Shown here piece after piece: positions 52,212 through 60,510 of a stretch of DNA of 64,000 nucleotides (position 1 is its first letter; each line of letters opens with the position of its first letter). Under the pieces are notes generated by a model. It had not been told where the DNA came from. It searched no databases and was given only the letters and a program-made list of their open reading frames with translations. Source of the DNA: Nonomuraea sp. SYSU D8015 (GTDB lineage: Bacteria; Actinomycetota; Actinomycetes; Streptosporangiales; Streptosporangiaceae). Location: contig NZ_VJYI01000011.1 of NCBI RefSeq assembly GCF_008065375.1, forward strand, positions 1 through 64,000. The letters are read 5' to 3'. A program made the translations under genes and the position numbers.

Positions 52212-52772
52212 TCAGCCGGTGGCCCGGAGGGCCGCAGGCTCCGCCGCGCGGACCTGCCTCAGCAGGAGCGCGGCCAGTACCGCCCAGGTGACCGCCTCCA
52301 CCAGCACCCCGGGGTCGCCCAGCGCCAGGGTCAGCGGCAGCGTGGCAGGCAGGGCGACCGCGACGGCGCGCGGGATCCGCCTTGCCTTGAACGCTCCGAT
52401 GGCCATCAGCACGAGCCCGAGCAGCCAAGCGGCCAGCCCCGGGGTGAACAGGGTGAACAGCGCCTCCGGCGGATTGTCGCCGCGTACGAACGTGACGGTG
52501 ACGGGCACCGCGAGCAGCGCGTGGCCCAGGGCGTAGAGGCCGGCGCCCATGTCGCCGAGCCGCCCCCAGCCGCCGGGCCCCGCGTGGGCAGCCCGCAGAT
52601 CGAGCACGGCGAGCACCGCCGCGACCAGGTAGAGCGCGTACGAGCCCTCGATCAAGTAGTCGGCGAACGTGACGAACGGGATGTTCTGGTGTCCCGTCAC
52701 CAGCTGGGTGACGCCGAGCGTCAGCGCCGCGGCGGTGGCGATCAGCGGTGCGACAGCACGCGTGGGAAGCAT
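52212..52772 (-). CDS. small multi-pass membrane protein, unknown function
   Basis: 186 aa with about five helices: APLIATAAALTLGVTQLV, YLIEGSYALYLVAAVLAVLD, LGDMGAGLYALGHALLAVPV, FTPGLAAWLLGLVLMAIG, VLVEAVTWAVLAALLLRQV. No family motif recognised, no signal-type cleavage site. Lies 105 bp downstream of the response regulator on the same strand and could be its target or part of the same unit. Confidence 0.7.
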   Translation of the reverse strand: MLPTRAVAPLIATAAALTLGVTQLVTGHQNIPFVTFADYLIEGSYALYLVAAVLAVLDLRAAHAGPGGWGRLGDMGAGLYALGHALLAVPVTVTFVRGDNPPEALFTLFTPGLAAWLLGLVLMAIGAFKARRIPRAVAVALPATLPLTLALGDPGVLVEAVTWAVLAALLLRQVRAAEPAALRATG

Positions 52773-52877
52773 TAAGGTTTCCTCTCGGAAGCAAGTGGTT
52801 CGTTGCGACCCCCGAGTGCTGCGGCGCGTTCCCGTCCAGCAGGGCGTTCGTTCCCGTCACGCCGGGCAGCCGTCCCG

Positions 52878-53516
52878 TCAGCCCGGGAACACCCGGCGAG
52901 CGGCCGCCACCGCCGCCGCGCGGTCCGGCAGTCCCAGCTTGGCCAGGATCGCCGACACCGTGTTGGCCACCGTCTTCGGGCTGACGCCCAGGCGCGCCGC
53001 GATCGCGTGATTTCCCAGCCCTTCGCTGATCAGGCCGAGCATCTCGTACTCCCGCTCCGTGAGCTCGGGGAACGGCCGGGGGGAGGTCCTGGGTGGCGCG
53101 TGCAGCAGCCCGATCACCGCCTCGGCCGCTCCCGCGCCGAACACCGCCTGCCCCCGCGCGGCCGCCCTCACGGCGGCCACCACGTCTTCCTGGCTCGCGT
53201 CTTTCAGCAGGTAGCCGCGAGCCCCCGCGCGTACGGCGGCCAGCAGCGACAGGTCGTCATCCGACATGGTCAGCATCACCACGAAGGGGGCAGACGGCTC
53301 GGCGGACAGCCGGCGGGTGGCCTCGATCCCATCCATCACGGGCATCGCGATGTCCATCAGCACCACGTCGGGGGTGTGCTCCCGCGCCGCCACGAGGGCC
53401 CGCGCCCCGTCCTCGGCCACGGCGACGACCTCCACACCGTCCACCGTCGACATCAGCGCCCGCAGACCGTCCCTGACCAGCGGGTGGTCGTCGGCGATGA
53501 GTAGCCGGATGCTCAC
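52878..53516 (-). CDS. NarL/FixJ-family response regulator
   Basis: 212 aa. Receiver: RLLIADDHPLVRDGLRALM (acidic pair ~9-10), phospho-acceptor Asp in VVLMDIAMPVMDG (~54), Lys in GYLLKDAS (~104). C-terminal LuxR HTH: LTEREYEMLGLISEGLGNHA, IAARLGVSPKTVANTVSAIL, then AKLGLPDRAAAV. Partner of the histidine kinase immediately upstream, with a 4-bp overlap (ATGA). Target genes unknown. Confidence 0.92.
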   Translation of the reverse strand: MSIRLLIADDHPLVRDGLRALMSTVDGVEVVAVAEDGARALVAAREHTPDVVLMDIAMPVMDGIEATRRLSAEPSAPFVVMLTMSDDDLSLLAAVRAGARGYLLKDASQEDVVAAVRAAARGQAVFGAGAAEAVIGLLHAPPRTSPRPFPELTEREYEMLGLISEGLGNHAIAARLGVSPKTVANTVSAILAKLGLPDRAAAVAAARRVFPG

Positions 53517-55372
53517 CAGTCCTCTCCCTCCTGAACAGGGATGACGGCCCTCACGACGGTGCCGCCTCGCGGGCCGGCGCCGGAGGAGAAGGCGCCGTCG
53601 AGTTCCTCGACTCGCTCGCGCATCGACGTCAGGCCTATGCCGGGAGCGGTCCGCTCGGGGATGCCCGTGCCGTCGTCGGCCACCTCGATCTCCAGCTTGC
53701 CGCCGGAACTGCGGAGCCGTACCGCGCAGTGAGTGGCGGAGGCGTGCCGTGCCGCGTTGGTGAGCGCCTCGCGGACGACGTGGTAAGCCGCCACTTCCAC
53801 CGCCGCGCCCAGCTCCGCGACGCCGTCGGCGTCGATCGACACCTCCATGCGCAAGCCCAGCGCCGTCTGCTCCACGGCCTTGACGATGCCCAGCTGCGCC
53901 AACTCGGGCGGGCGCAGCCCCCTGACCAGGTGGCGCACCGACTGACCCGCCTCACCCACCTGGGCGCGGATCTCGCCGATCAGGACGAGCGCCCGCTGCG
54001 GGTCCTGCTCCAACGCGTTGCGCACGGCGTCAGCGGTGAAGCCGATCCCGGCCAGCACGGGTCCCAGCCCGTCGTGCAGGTCCCTGGTGATCCGCCTGCG
54101 CTCCTCCTCCCGCGTGGTGACCAGCTGCAGGCGGGAGTGCTGCAGCGCGGCCGCCCGGTGCGCGGCGGCCAGCGCGGCGCCCGCCTGGAGCGCGATCTGC
54201 TCCAGCGCCCGCACGTCGTCGCCCCCTGCCACGTCCAACCGGCCCAGTTCCTCGCCCTGGAAGCGCAGCGGCACCGACATGGTGATCTGCGCCGGCTGCC
54301 CGCGTTCCACGCTCTTCAGCGGCTCGTCTTCCGGGCCGAGCCGGACTCGCGTGTACGGCGTGCGCAGCGCGTCGGCCGCGGCGTCCGCGACCACGGCCAG
54401 GATCTCGCCGGGGGCCGAGGCCTCTGCCAGCCTGCCGGCCAGCCGCGACTGGATCTCAAGGGGATCGCCGTGCCCCCCGTACAACATCCGTCCCGCGGCT
54501 CTGGCCAGCCAGCGGCGCACCGGCTCCACCGCGATCGCGACGGCGGCGGCGGCCACGGCCGCGGCGGGCCCGCCGTCGAGCACGGTGCTCGCCCCCGCGA
54601 GTACGGCGGCGTACAGGCCCACCATGAGAACGGTGAGCAGGCCGTACGTGAGGAAGCGGCGCAGCGGCGGCCCGGTCTGGTAGAGGTCGTGCCTGAGCAT
54701 GGCCACGGCGATGCTCACCGGCAACGCGAACGTCCCCGCAAGCGTGAGTGGCAGCAGGTACGGCGGCACCACCGAGGGCGCGAACACGCTCGCCACGAAA
54801 CACACCGCGCCCACGCAGATCCACAGGAGCTGCAGCCGCCGCTGCCCGCGCGCGCGGACCGTGCGCACGATGAGACCCACCGCACAAGCCGCCGCGATCA
54901 GCACCAGCACCACCAGGATCGGCCCCAGCGCCCCCATGACCGGCCGCAGCGCCTCCAGGCGCAGCGGATTGCCTTCCTCCGGCGCGAAGCCCACCAGCAG
55001 GGTGAAGACCGCCGTCGCGACCGCGCAGACGTACACGACGGGACGCCAGCGCGGACCCGGCAGCTCACCGTCGGGGACGTATAGCAGCAGCACGGTGCAC
55101 ACCACCAGCAGCGGTGGGGCCCAGACCCAGCGGGCGACCCAGACCGCCCACGCGGCAGAGTGCGCCTCCGCCGCGTACGCGACGGCACTGAACACCGCCA
55201 GCAGGCACAGCGGACCGACCACGCCGCCCTGCCGCCGCGCGACCAGGTACGCCCCGAGCGGGACGAACCCGAGCGCGATCGCCACGTCCTCCAGGTGCTC
55301 TCCGGAGGAGCCGCCCGCGACGATCAGCACGCAGGCCAGCCCGAACACGGCCCAGGCCAGAGCGGCACGCAT
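53513..55372 (-). CDS. membrane sensor histidine kinase (NarL-type system)
   Basis: 619 aa. The N-terminal ~290 residues hold about nine to ten hydrophobic segments (e.g. MRAALAWAVFGLACVLIVAG; PPLLVVCTVLLLYVPDGELP; ILVVLVLIAAACAVGLIV; YGLLTVLMVGLYAAVLAGA), so sensing is probably in the membrane. A GAF-like region follows (~320-420: LAGRLAEASAPGEILAVVAD ... ALEQIALQAGAALAAAHRAA). HisKA_3 H-box ERRRITRDLHDGLGPVLAGI (His ~440), then HATPase motifs REALTNAARHA (N box), VADDGTGIP (G1) and GIGLTSMRERV (G2). Overlaps the response regulator gene. Confidence 0.92.
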   Translation of the reverse strand: MRAALAWAVFGLACVLIVAGGSSGEHLEDVAIALGFVPLGAYLVARRQGGVVGPLCLLAVFSAVAYAAEAHSAAWAVWVARWVWAPPLLVVCTVLLLYVPDGELPGPRWRPVVYVCAVATAVFTLLVGFAPEEGNPLRLEALRPVMGALGPILVVLVLIAAACAVGLIVRTVRARGQRRLQLLWICVGAVCFVASVFAPSVVPPYLLPLTLAGTFALPVSIAVAMLRHDLYQTGPPLRRFLTYGLLTVLMVGLYAAVLAGASTVLDGGPAAAVAAAAVAIAVEPVRRWLARAAGRMLYGGHGDPLEIQSRLAGRLAEASAPGEILAVVADAAADALRTPYTRVRLGPEDEPLKSVERGQPAQITMSVPLRFQGEELGRLDVAGGDDVRALEQIALQAGAALAAAHRAAALQHSRLQLVTTREEERRRITRDLHDGLGPVLAGIGFTADAVRNALEQDPQRALVLIGEIRAQVGEAGQSVRHLVRGLRPPELAQLGIVKAVEQTALGLRMEVSIDADGVAELGAAVEVAAYHVVREALTNAARHASATHCAVRLRSSGGKLEIEVADDGTGIPERTAPGIGLTSMRERVEELDGAFSSGAGPRGGTVVRAVIPVQEGEDW

Positions 55373-55959
55373 GGGCCCTCCTCGATCGCCTCAAAGTCGA
55401 CTCATCATAGGTGCCCCTGATCCGTGCGTCGCCGCTCCGACGTCACCCTCCGGGACCGGTTGACTGGACCGGCGCGCTGTCGCCCTTCTCGAGCAGGTGC
55501 CCGCGTTCCACCGGGCTCAGCGAAGTTCCCGCCTGAGCAGATGGCGAAGGTGCGAGAGTTCATCAAGAGCCCACGGGTCTTCTTGACAAGGAGGGTCCAT
55601 CGCGGACGCGAATAGCCGCTCGATGGTTGCTCGCAAGTACGCGATACAGCACGGCACGCGTGGTCAGAGGCCGACACGACGGCGGAGAGAATCCACTCGC
55701 CCCTACTCTCAAAACGCCGTTCGACCTCGGGTTTCTCGTTCCATAAGGCTTGCGATCGAGTAGCTGATCATGTTCGGTTGCTCGCTGGTTGCTTTTGGGC
55801 GCGGACCGGGCGGATCGGTAGATCATTTCGTTCGCCTGTGTCAGCTCCGACCCCAAAGACGACCATCAGAAGGAAAGGTGGCAGGCCCGCGACGTGACGT
55901 CAGCGGCCCTGCCTCCACTTGCTGGTGGTTCAACCGCGACGGAACACGCCGGCCGCTGC
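55373..55959. other. intergenic region, no gene recognised
   Basis: About 590 bp. A minus frame near 55550 reads LLVKKTRGLLMNSRTFAICS then GGNFAEPGGTRAPA and a + frame PPEQMAKVREFIKSPRVFLT; both are coding-like but short and unassigned. The stretch 55740-55850 is less GC-rich and may contain a promoter. Confidence 0.35.
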
Positions 55960-56271
55960 TCAGTAGCGCACCCGGTTCCTGGACCACCGCGCGCCCAGGG
56001 CGTTGACCAGGAACATCGCCGCGACAATGCCAGCGGCCACGGCAAACGGGCCGTCCCACACCGCGTGCAGTCCCCAGGCCGCCGCGCCGAACGCGAGATG
56101 CGCGACTGCACGCACCACCGTGCCCGGCAAGTCCACTCTGGTGAAAGTTCTCGCGAGCACGCCGGCGAGCAGCACGCCGCCGGCCAAGCGAGCGTGCCTT
56201 CGCCGCCCACCTGCGCGCGGAGCAGGAGCACGACCGGATCCGGGACGACGCGGACGTCGGGTCGCCCGCAC
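55960..56271 (-). CDS. small membrane protein, possibly a gene remnant
   Basis: 103 aa with a basic, Arg/Pro-rich N-terminus that looks artificial, followed by three hydrophobic segments: HARLAGGVLLAGVLARTF, VVRAVAHLAFGAAAWGLHAV and PFAVAAGIVAAMFLVNALG, ending RWSRNRVRY. No family recognised. The real start may be inside (GTG near 56180), or it may be the end of a larger truncated membrane protein, since upstream frames are also open. Confidence 0.45.
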   Translation of the reverse strand: MRATRRPRRPGSGRAPAPRAGGRRRHARLAGGVLLAGVLARTFTRVDLPGTVVRAVAHLAFGAAAWGLHAVWDGPFAVAAGIVAAMFLVNALGARWSRNRVRY

Positions 56272-56426
56272 TCGCCCTCGTGGGCTCTACGCACCAGCTC
56301 CCGCTCACTCGCGGCCCGCACGCACCCGACCTTCACGCTCGTGCCCGCAGGGCGGTTACGGCAGTGATCTCGGGGATCACGCTGGAGGAGTAGCGCCGGG
56401 CGGCCGTCTCCGCTGCCGCGCCCAGG

Positions 56427-57392
56427 TCAGTCGAGCCAGCCCAGCCGGGCCGCCCGGACCCCCGCCTGGAACCTGCTGTCCGCGCCCAGCGCCGTCGACA
56501 GTTCACCGACCAGGCGCGTGACGGTGCGCGTCGAGACGCCGAGACTGCGGGCGATCGCCGAGTCCTTGGCCCCGGTGGCGAGCAGCCGCAGCACGGCGCG
56601 CTGCTGTTCGGTGAGGGTGGAGCCGTCCGCCGAGCGGGGCACGTCCTCCGGCTCCGAAGCGGTCATCCAGCAGTAGTCGTAGATCGCAGCCATCGACCGC
56701 ACCGCGCTCAGACCGCTGATCAGCACCGCGCCCGCCTCCAGGTCGTCCGGATCGGCCTGCAGGATCGCGGTGCGCCGGTCGTACAGGAGCATGCGGGTGG
56801 GGACCACCGGCGTGACGCGCACTTCGACGCCCAGTTCCCGCCAGCGGCCCATGAACTCACGGATCAGCGGATGGGCCAGGGAGATCTGCGCGTACAGGGC
56901 GCGGATCCTGGCGCCGTTGGCCACGCTCACCTTGGTGCGCGCCAGGCCCTCCTCCAGGCTCTCGCGCGTCCAGTCGGCCGGCGGCTGCAACCCGAGGATC
57001 TCGTTCCTGGCCAGTTCGGCCAGTTCACTGATGCGCCGGCTCAGGCGCGCGCGCTCGGAGCGGGGAAAGAACTCGACGTGCGCGCCGCCCTCGGCCTGCC
57101 TGGACAGGTCGAGGTAGCGATGGGCCAGCGCCGCCATTCTGACGTGCTGCTCGACCAGGCTGTCGAGCGTGCGGTGGCTGTTCTGGAGGGTGCGCGCGAG
57201 GACGGCGGCCACGTCGACGGCGGTCTCCGTATCCGGGTCCAGCAAGTTGAGGCGAACGAGCTGGGCACGGGCCCGCTCGATCTCCGTCGCGGCCAGTTCC
57301 AGGCCCTGGGCGGCCTCGGGGAGGGATTCGCCCCGTCCGCGCATGCGTGCATACAGGGCCTGAGCGGCACCGTCATCCTCCGAGCCGTCCAC
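56427..57392 (-). CDS. LuxR-type HTH regulator with TrmB-like N-terminal part
   Basis: 321 aa. The N-terminal region resembles a degenerate TrmB-like winged helix (LYARMRGRGESLPEAAQGLE; LVRLNLLDPDTETAVDVAAV). The middle is a phospholipase-D-like/TrmB effector segment (RIRALYAQISLAHPLIREFM; VRVTPVVPTRMLLYDRRTAI). C-terminal LuxR HTH: LTEQQRAVLRLLATGAKDSA then IARSLGVSTRTVTRLVGELS. Such regulators are common in actinomycetes, often next to specialised-metabolite or metal genes. GTG 57392 is preceded by AAAGGAG; an upstream ATG (57425) is weaker. Divergent from the HMA chaperone gene, with inverted repeats between. Confidence 0.8.
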   Translation of the reverse strand: MDGSEDDGAAQALYARMRGRGESLPEAAQGLELAATEIERARAQLVRLNLLDPDTETAVDVAAVLARTLQNSHRTLDSLVEQHVRMAALAHRYLDLSRQAEGGAHVEFFPRSERARLSRRISELAELARNEILGLQPPADWTRESLEEGLARTKVSVANGARIRALYAQISLAHPLIREFMGRWRELGVEVRVTPVVPTRMLLYDRRTAILQADPDDLEAGAVLISGLSAVRSMAAIYDYCWMTASEPEDVPRSADGSTLTEQQRAVLRLLATGAKDSAIARSLGVSTRTVTRLVGELSTALGADSRFQAGVRAARLGWLD

Positions 57393-57454
57393 CGCACTCC
57401 TTTCCAGCACGAGCCACCAAACCATGACATATCCGGCTTCGCCGCTGCAAAGCC

Positions 57455-57488
57455 GCTTCCGGTTTCCGCCATGGCGTTTGCCGGAAGC
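57455..57488. promoter_or_regulatory. inverted repeat between LuxR and HMA genes
   Basis: GCTTCCGG (57455-57462) and CCGGAAGC (57481-57488) form a perfect 8-bp inverted repeat; a third arm, CTTCCGGC, lies at 57507-57514 and pairs equally with the second. The position, 62-130 bp from each start, suits control of both genes. Regulator not established. Confidence 0.4.
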
Positions 57489-57580
57489 CGTCGAAATCCA
57501 TTTGATCTTCCGGCTTGGGGCACGATCGCTCAGAGAGGGCGAGAACCGATCATCGTCCCCATCTTGAAGGAGGAATCCGG

Positions 57581-57847
57581 TTGATCACCGTTGCGTACAG
57601 CCTTACCGCCTACCGGGTCAGCGGCCTGTCACCGGCGACCTGTGAACACTGCTTGTCCGCCGTCAAATCGGAGCTCATCCGAGTGCCGGGCGTCGTGGGC
57701 GTGGATGTGACGCCGGCGCGATCTCAGGTGAGCATCCTCACCGACGGCCCCGTGGACGAGAGCGTGCTCCGAGAGGCCTTCGCCGCAGCCGGTTGCGACA
57801 TGGCGGGTCCGTCCGGTGCCGACCGCGCCGAAACGCCAGAAGGGTAG
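57581..57847 (+). CDS. HMA-domain metal-binding protein
   Basis: 88 aa, CopZ-like ferredoxin fold. The metal motif is SPATCEHCLSAV (CxxC ~22-25), with VPGVVGVDVTPARSQVSILT and DESVLREAFAAAGCDM forming the later strands and helix. The Met of the classical MxCxxC is Ala here, and an extra Cys (AGC) occurs near the end, so metal specificity may differ from CopZ. TTG 57581 has GAAGGAGGA 8 nt upstream. First member of a copper-type island reaching the window end. Confidence 0.82.
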   Translation: MITVAYSLTAYRVSGLSPATCEHCLSAVKSELIRVPGVVGVDVTPARSQVSILTDGPVDESVLREAFAAAGCDMAGPSGADRAETPEG

Positions 57848-57997
57848 GTCCAGCCCGCGTCATCGCACAAACGCCGACCGGTGCCGGCCGGCCACCTGGG
57901 GAGTCATGGGCAACGGTCGCCTGAGGCGATGCCGAGCGATTCGCATGCGCACCCCGGCCTTGGCGGAATACGGGCATGGGGTATGGTGGCCCATAAG

Positions 57998-58015
57998 TCG
58001 TACATACATGTACGA
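57998..58015. promoter_or_regulatory. perfect palindromic operator before the dehydrogenase relic
   Basis: TCGTACATACATGTACGA has 8-bp perfect arms around a 2-nt centre, 17 bp before the ATG of the truncated iron-sulfur subunit. TetR- or GntR-type geometry. It seems to be the intact promoter of a now gutted operon. Confidence 0.6.
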
Positions 58016-58032
58016 GAGGTATGGAGTGATCG

Positions 58033-58225
58033 ATGAGCCGCCATACCCTCGTGCCCCTCCGGGTGAACGGAAGACCGTACGAGCTGATCGTCGGCATGCT
58101 GGTCGAGGTCTCGGCCGAACAGGCGGTGCTCACCGACGCCGAGATCAGGGAGCGTCTGGCGGGGAACCTGTGCAGGGGCGGTGCCTAAACGGCATCGCCG
58201 CCGCCGTCAGGGAGGTGGCCGGGGC
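58033..58225 (+). pseudogene. relic of a CO/xanthine dehydrogenase-type 2Fe-2S subunit
   Basis: From ATG 58033 the frame reads LVPLRVNGRPYELIVGMLVE, then jumps to LTDAEIRERLAGNLCRGGA and stops; after one missing base it continues NGIAAAVREVAG. The first part is the N-terminal ferredoxin strand, the second the end of the C-terminal helical [2Fe-2S] domain (GNLCRC..Y.gI..AvrevA). About 100 residues with the first cluster and one C-terminal cluster Cys pair are deleted, so no cluster can form. Confidence 0.75.
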
Positions 58226-58384
58226 GTGGAGTTCGCCTTCGAGCGAGCGGCCGGCGTGGCCGAAGCGCTCGAGCTGGCCTCGGCGGGCAACTCGGTGAAG
58301 TACCTGGCCGGGGGTACGAACCTGCTCGACCTGATGTGGGAGGGGGTGGAGCGGCCCGAGCGGGTGGTCGACCTCTCGCGGTCT
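58226..58384 (+). pseudogene. 5' relic of the matching FAD-binding (CoxM-type) subunit
   Basis: GTG 58226 with GGAGG upstream opens VEFAFERAAGVAEALELASA, then GNSVKYLAGGTNLLDLMWEG and VERPERVVDLSR. KYLAGGTNLLDLM is the FAD-phosphate loop (AGGTNLxxxM) of PCMH-type subunits of molybdenum hydroxylases. Homology ends after ~53 of about 330 residues, at the join with the next relic. The large molybdopterin subunit is absent. Confidence 0.78.
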
Positions 58385-58518
58385 GGCTGCGCAACACCTG
58401 CTGCCTCTACTACACCTCTGCCGAACAGGTGAAGTGCTCAAGCTGCGGCCTGGACACCGTCGACGACCGCGTTGCGAACTACCGGCGGATGCTGGCCGAC
58501 GGCGTCGTCCCGCACTGA
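58381..58518 (+). pseudogene. C-terminal fragment of a FhuF-like ferric reductase
   Basis: In a different frame: VWLRNTCCLYYTSAEQVKCS, then SCGLDTVDDRVANYRRMLAD and a stop at 58516-58518. The R.tCCLYY...KCSSCgL pattern with four cysteines is the [2Fe-2S] site of FhuF/ferric-siderophore reductase C-termini. The catalytic N-terminal ~200 residues are missing. It is fused to the CoxM relic with a 4-bp overlap. Confidence 0.7.
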
Positions 58519-58600
58519 CGACCGAGATCCGCGCTCAAGATGGAGGCGCATGGGGATGCCCGGGCGCCTGTGGCGCGCAAGCGCCCGGGCAGGTCCTTGA

Positions 58601-59206
58601 TCAGAGCCGGTCGAGAATCTTCTGCAGCTGCTCCACCTCGGCCTGCTGCGTGGACTCGATCGTCTTGGCCAGCTCCTTCGCCTGCGCGTTGGAGCCGCCG
58701 GCCTGCTCGGTCTTGGCCATCTCGATCGCGCCGTCGTGATGGGCGATCATCTGCTGGGCGAACAACTTGTCGAACTCCTTGCCCTTGGCCGCCTCGAGCT
58801 TCTTCATGTCCTCATCGGACATGACGCCCGGCATGTCGTGCCCCATGCCACCCTCAGGTGCGGGCTTGCCCCACTCGGTCAGCCAGCCCTTCATGGTCTG
58901 GATCTCAGGATCCTGCGCCGCCTTGATCTTGGTCGCGAGCTCCTTGATCTCCGCGTCGCTCGCCCGCGTCGCCGCCAGGTCGGCCATCTCGACCGCCTGC
59001 TCGTGATGCGGGATCATCATCTGCGCGAACATGACGTCCGCGTCGTTGAAAGAAGCCGACGGCGAGGCGCCGGCGGTGGTCGCGGCAGGGGCGCTGCTGC
59101 TCATCCCCTCGTGGCCGGCCATCGAGTCGCCGTTGCCGCCGCAGGCGGTGAGAAGGGCGAGTGCGCCCGCGGCCACGACGATGGACATCGTACGGTTGAT
59201 GCGCAT
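58601..59206 (-). CDS. DUF305 lipoprotein, copper-associated
   Basis: 201 aa. Lipoprotein signal IVVAAGALALLTACGGNG (lipobox LTAC, Cys ~20). Two DUF305 repeats follow: DVMFAQMMIPHHEQAVEMAD (HH ~68) and KLFAQQMIAHHDGAIEMAKT (HH ~149), each with the MMIPHH/MIAHH metal-binding motif, plus a Met/His-rich link (GGMGHDMPGVMSDEDM). Known: DUF305 proteins are four-helix, ferritin-like and often occur with copper-resistance genes. ATG 59206 with AAGAGAG upstream. Probably scavenges or buffers extracytoplasmic copper. Confidence 0.9.
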   Translation of the reverse strand: MRINRTMSIVVAAGALALLTACGGNGDSMAGHEGMSSSAPAATTAGASPSASFNDADVMFAQMMIPHHEQAVEMADLAATRASDAEIKELATKIKAAQDPEIQTMKGWLTEWGKPAPEGGMGHDMPGVMSDEDMKKLEAAKGKEFDKLFAQQMIAHHDGAIEMAKTEQAGGSNAQAKELAKTIESTQQAEVEQLQKILDRL

Positions 59207-59285
59207 GGTTGTTTGCTCTCTTGGTTTGATGCGAACTGTCGGCCTGATCGCGGACAGCCTCGGAGGCATCCGCGTGACCATCGGC

Positions 59286-59690
59286 CTATATGCGCAGCAC
59301 CGAGAGACGTGCCAGGCGCAAGGACGTGGGCCTGGGAGGGGGCCTGGCGACCCACCGTGGAGACGCCGGTGACCGGCCCTGAGCACCGGTTCGCCGCCGT
59401 GTCCTGATCCAGGCGGCCAAGACCAGCGCGACCATGAGCGAGGTCAGCACGGCCAGGCAAACATCGGTGGGATCGAATCCGGCCATGCCGGGATCGGGTG
59501 CGAAGGCCGGCAGACCCACGATGACCGCGGCCTGCTGCGGCGGATTCATGCCGTGTGTGCTGACCGGGGAAGCGGTGTGCCCACCGTCGAGATGTCCCAG
59601 CGTGTGCATGCCGCACACGCCCAAGGCGAGGACGACCAGCAGGACGCCGCGCGCGAACCGCGACGCGAGGCGCCGCCGCACTGCTCCCAC
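59286..59690 (-). CDS. DUF6153-type small membrane protein
   Basis: 134 aa. A signal-anchor helix (GVLLVVLALGVCGMHTLGHL), a His/Met-rich loop (MHTLGHLDGGHTA ... STHGM), then a second helix (VCLAVLTSLMVALVLAAWI) and a basic cytoplasmic tail. This plan matches DUF6153 proteins, which commonly neighbour DUF305 lipoproteins in actinomycetes. A role in copper handling is inferred from context and the His/Met pattern. Same strand as the DUF305 gene, 79 bp upstream of its start, so probably co-transcribed. Confidence 0.75.
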   Translation of the reverse strand: MGAVRRRLASRFARGVLLVVLALGVCGMHTLGHLDGGHTASPVSTHGMNPPQQAAVIVGLPAFAPDPGMAGFDPTDVCLAVLTSLMVALVLAAWIRTRRRTGAQGRSPASPRWVARPPPRPTSLRLARLSVLRI

Positions 59691-59879
59691 TGGCTCTCCC
59701 CTGGTGATCGGAACTTCCCGAGTCCATCAGTGTACTAACGATCCTCGTAGTGCCCTGTCGCAGGGACGTCCGACACGCGACCGACATCCGCTCACTACGA
59801 TGCTGAAAGTCATTGGCGGCGATGCCGCGGTGACTACTACGAAAGCCCGGAGGCGGCGGGCCATCTCCGGGCGCCTCGC

Positions 59880-60089
59880 TCAGACGGTGGCCAGCTCGTA
59901 GCCCGCCTCTTCGACGGCGTCGCGGACCAGGGTCTCGTCGATGGGCCGGTCGCCCGTCACCGTCACCTTGCCGGTGGCCAGGTCCACGTCGACGTCCGTG
60001 ACGCCGGCGATCTTGCCGACCTCGGACTTCACGGTGCCGACGCAGTGGCCGCAGGTCATGCCCTTCACGGTGTAGGTTGCACTGCTCAC
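59880..60089 (-). CDS. copZ: CopZ-like copper chaperone
   Basis: 69 aa. Canonical HMA protein: TYTVKGMTCGHCVGTVKSEV (MTCxxC, Cys 13 and 16), GVTDVDVDLATGKVTVTGDR, and the C-terminal helix DAVEEAGYELATV. Binds Cu(I) and passes it to CopA. GTG 60089 is preceded by GGGGGAG; an upstream frame would add an unrelated leader. A CsoR-like palindrome lies 85-100 bp upstream. The main CopA pump is 1.3 kb away on the same strand. Confidence 0.9.
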   Translation of the reverse strand: MSSATYTVKGMTCGHCVGTVKSEVGKIAGVTDVDVDLATGKVTVTGDRPIDETLVRDAVEEAGYELATV

Positions 60090-60173
60090 GGCATCTCCCC
60101 CTCGAACTACGGGCACCCCTTATGGGCATAACTCGTGTGCAACTCATGCCGGGTCATGGCCGCTCGGCAACCC

Positions 60174-60190
60174 TAACCCCCCATGGGTAT
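60174..60190. promoter_or_regulatory. CsoR-like operator upstream of copZ
   Basis: TAACCCCCCATGGGTAT resembles the CsoR box ATACCCCCTGGGGGTAT (TA-CCC...GGG-TAT dyad around a short centre). No csoR gene is visible in the window. Confidence 0.4.
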
Positions 60191-60510
60191 GCGAGACGTA
60201 AGTGACTCCGATCTCTATACCCGCTCCCCCAAGGACCTGATCCAGATCAAGCGCGGCATCGCGGCAGGCACTCGCCTGGACTCCCTGGCGTGACCTCCGC
60301 CTCTCGATCGGCGTGAACGTGTGGCCGGGCCGCCGGCGGTCACGGCGCGGCCGGCGGGCCCCGCCATCGTGGCCACTGTCCCCGATGTGAGCGTGTTCCT
60401 GACCCACCACCGCCTCCCCTTCCTCACACCTTGACCTTTCTACGACCAGCGATAGTAGCCATCGATAGACTCGCTCCCATCGAACATGCGGGTGAGCGGT
60501 CCGATCGACG
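60191..60510. other. intergenic region with a possible mini-ORF
   Basis: A + strand mini-frame begins ATG 60183 (overlapping the CsoR-like site) and reads MGMRDVSDSDLYTRSPKDLI then QIKRGIAAGTRLDSLA-stop, 36 codons, not recognised. The rest up to 60510 shows no gene. Confidence 0.35.
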
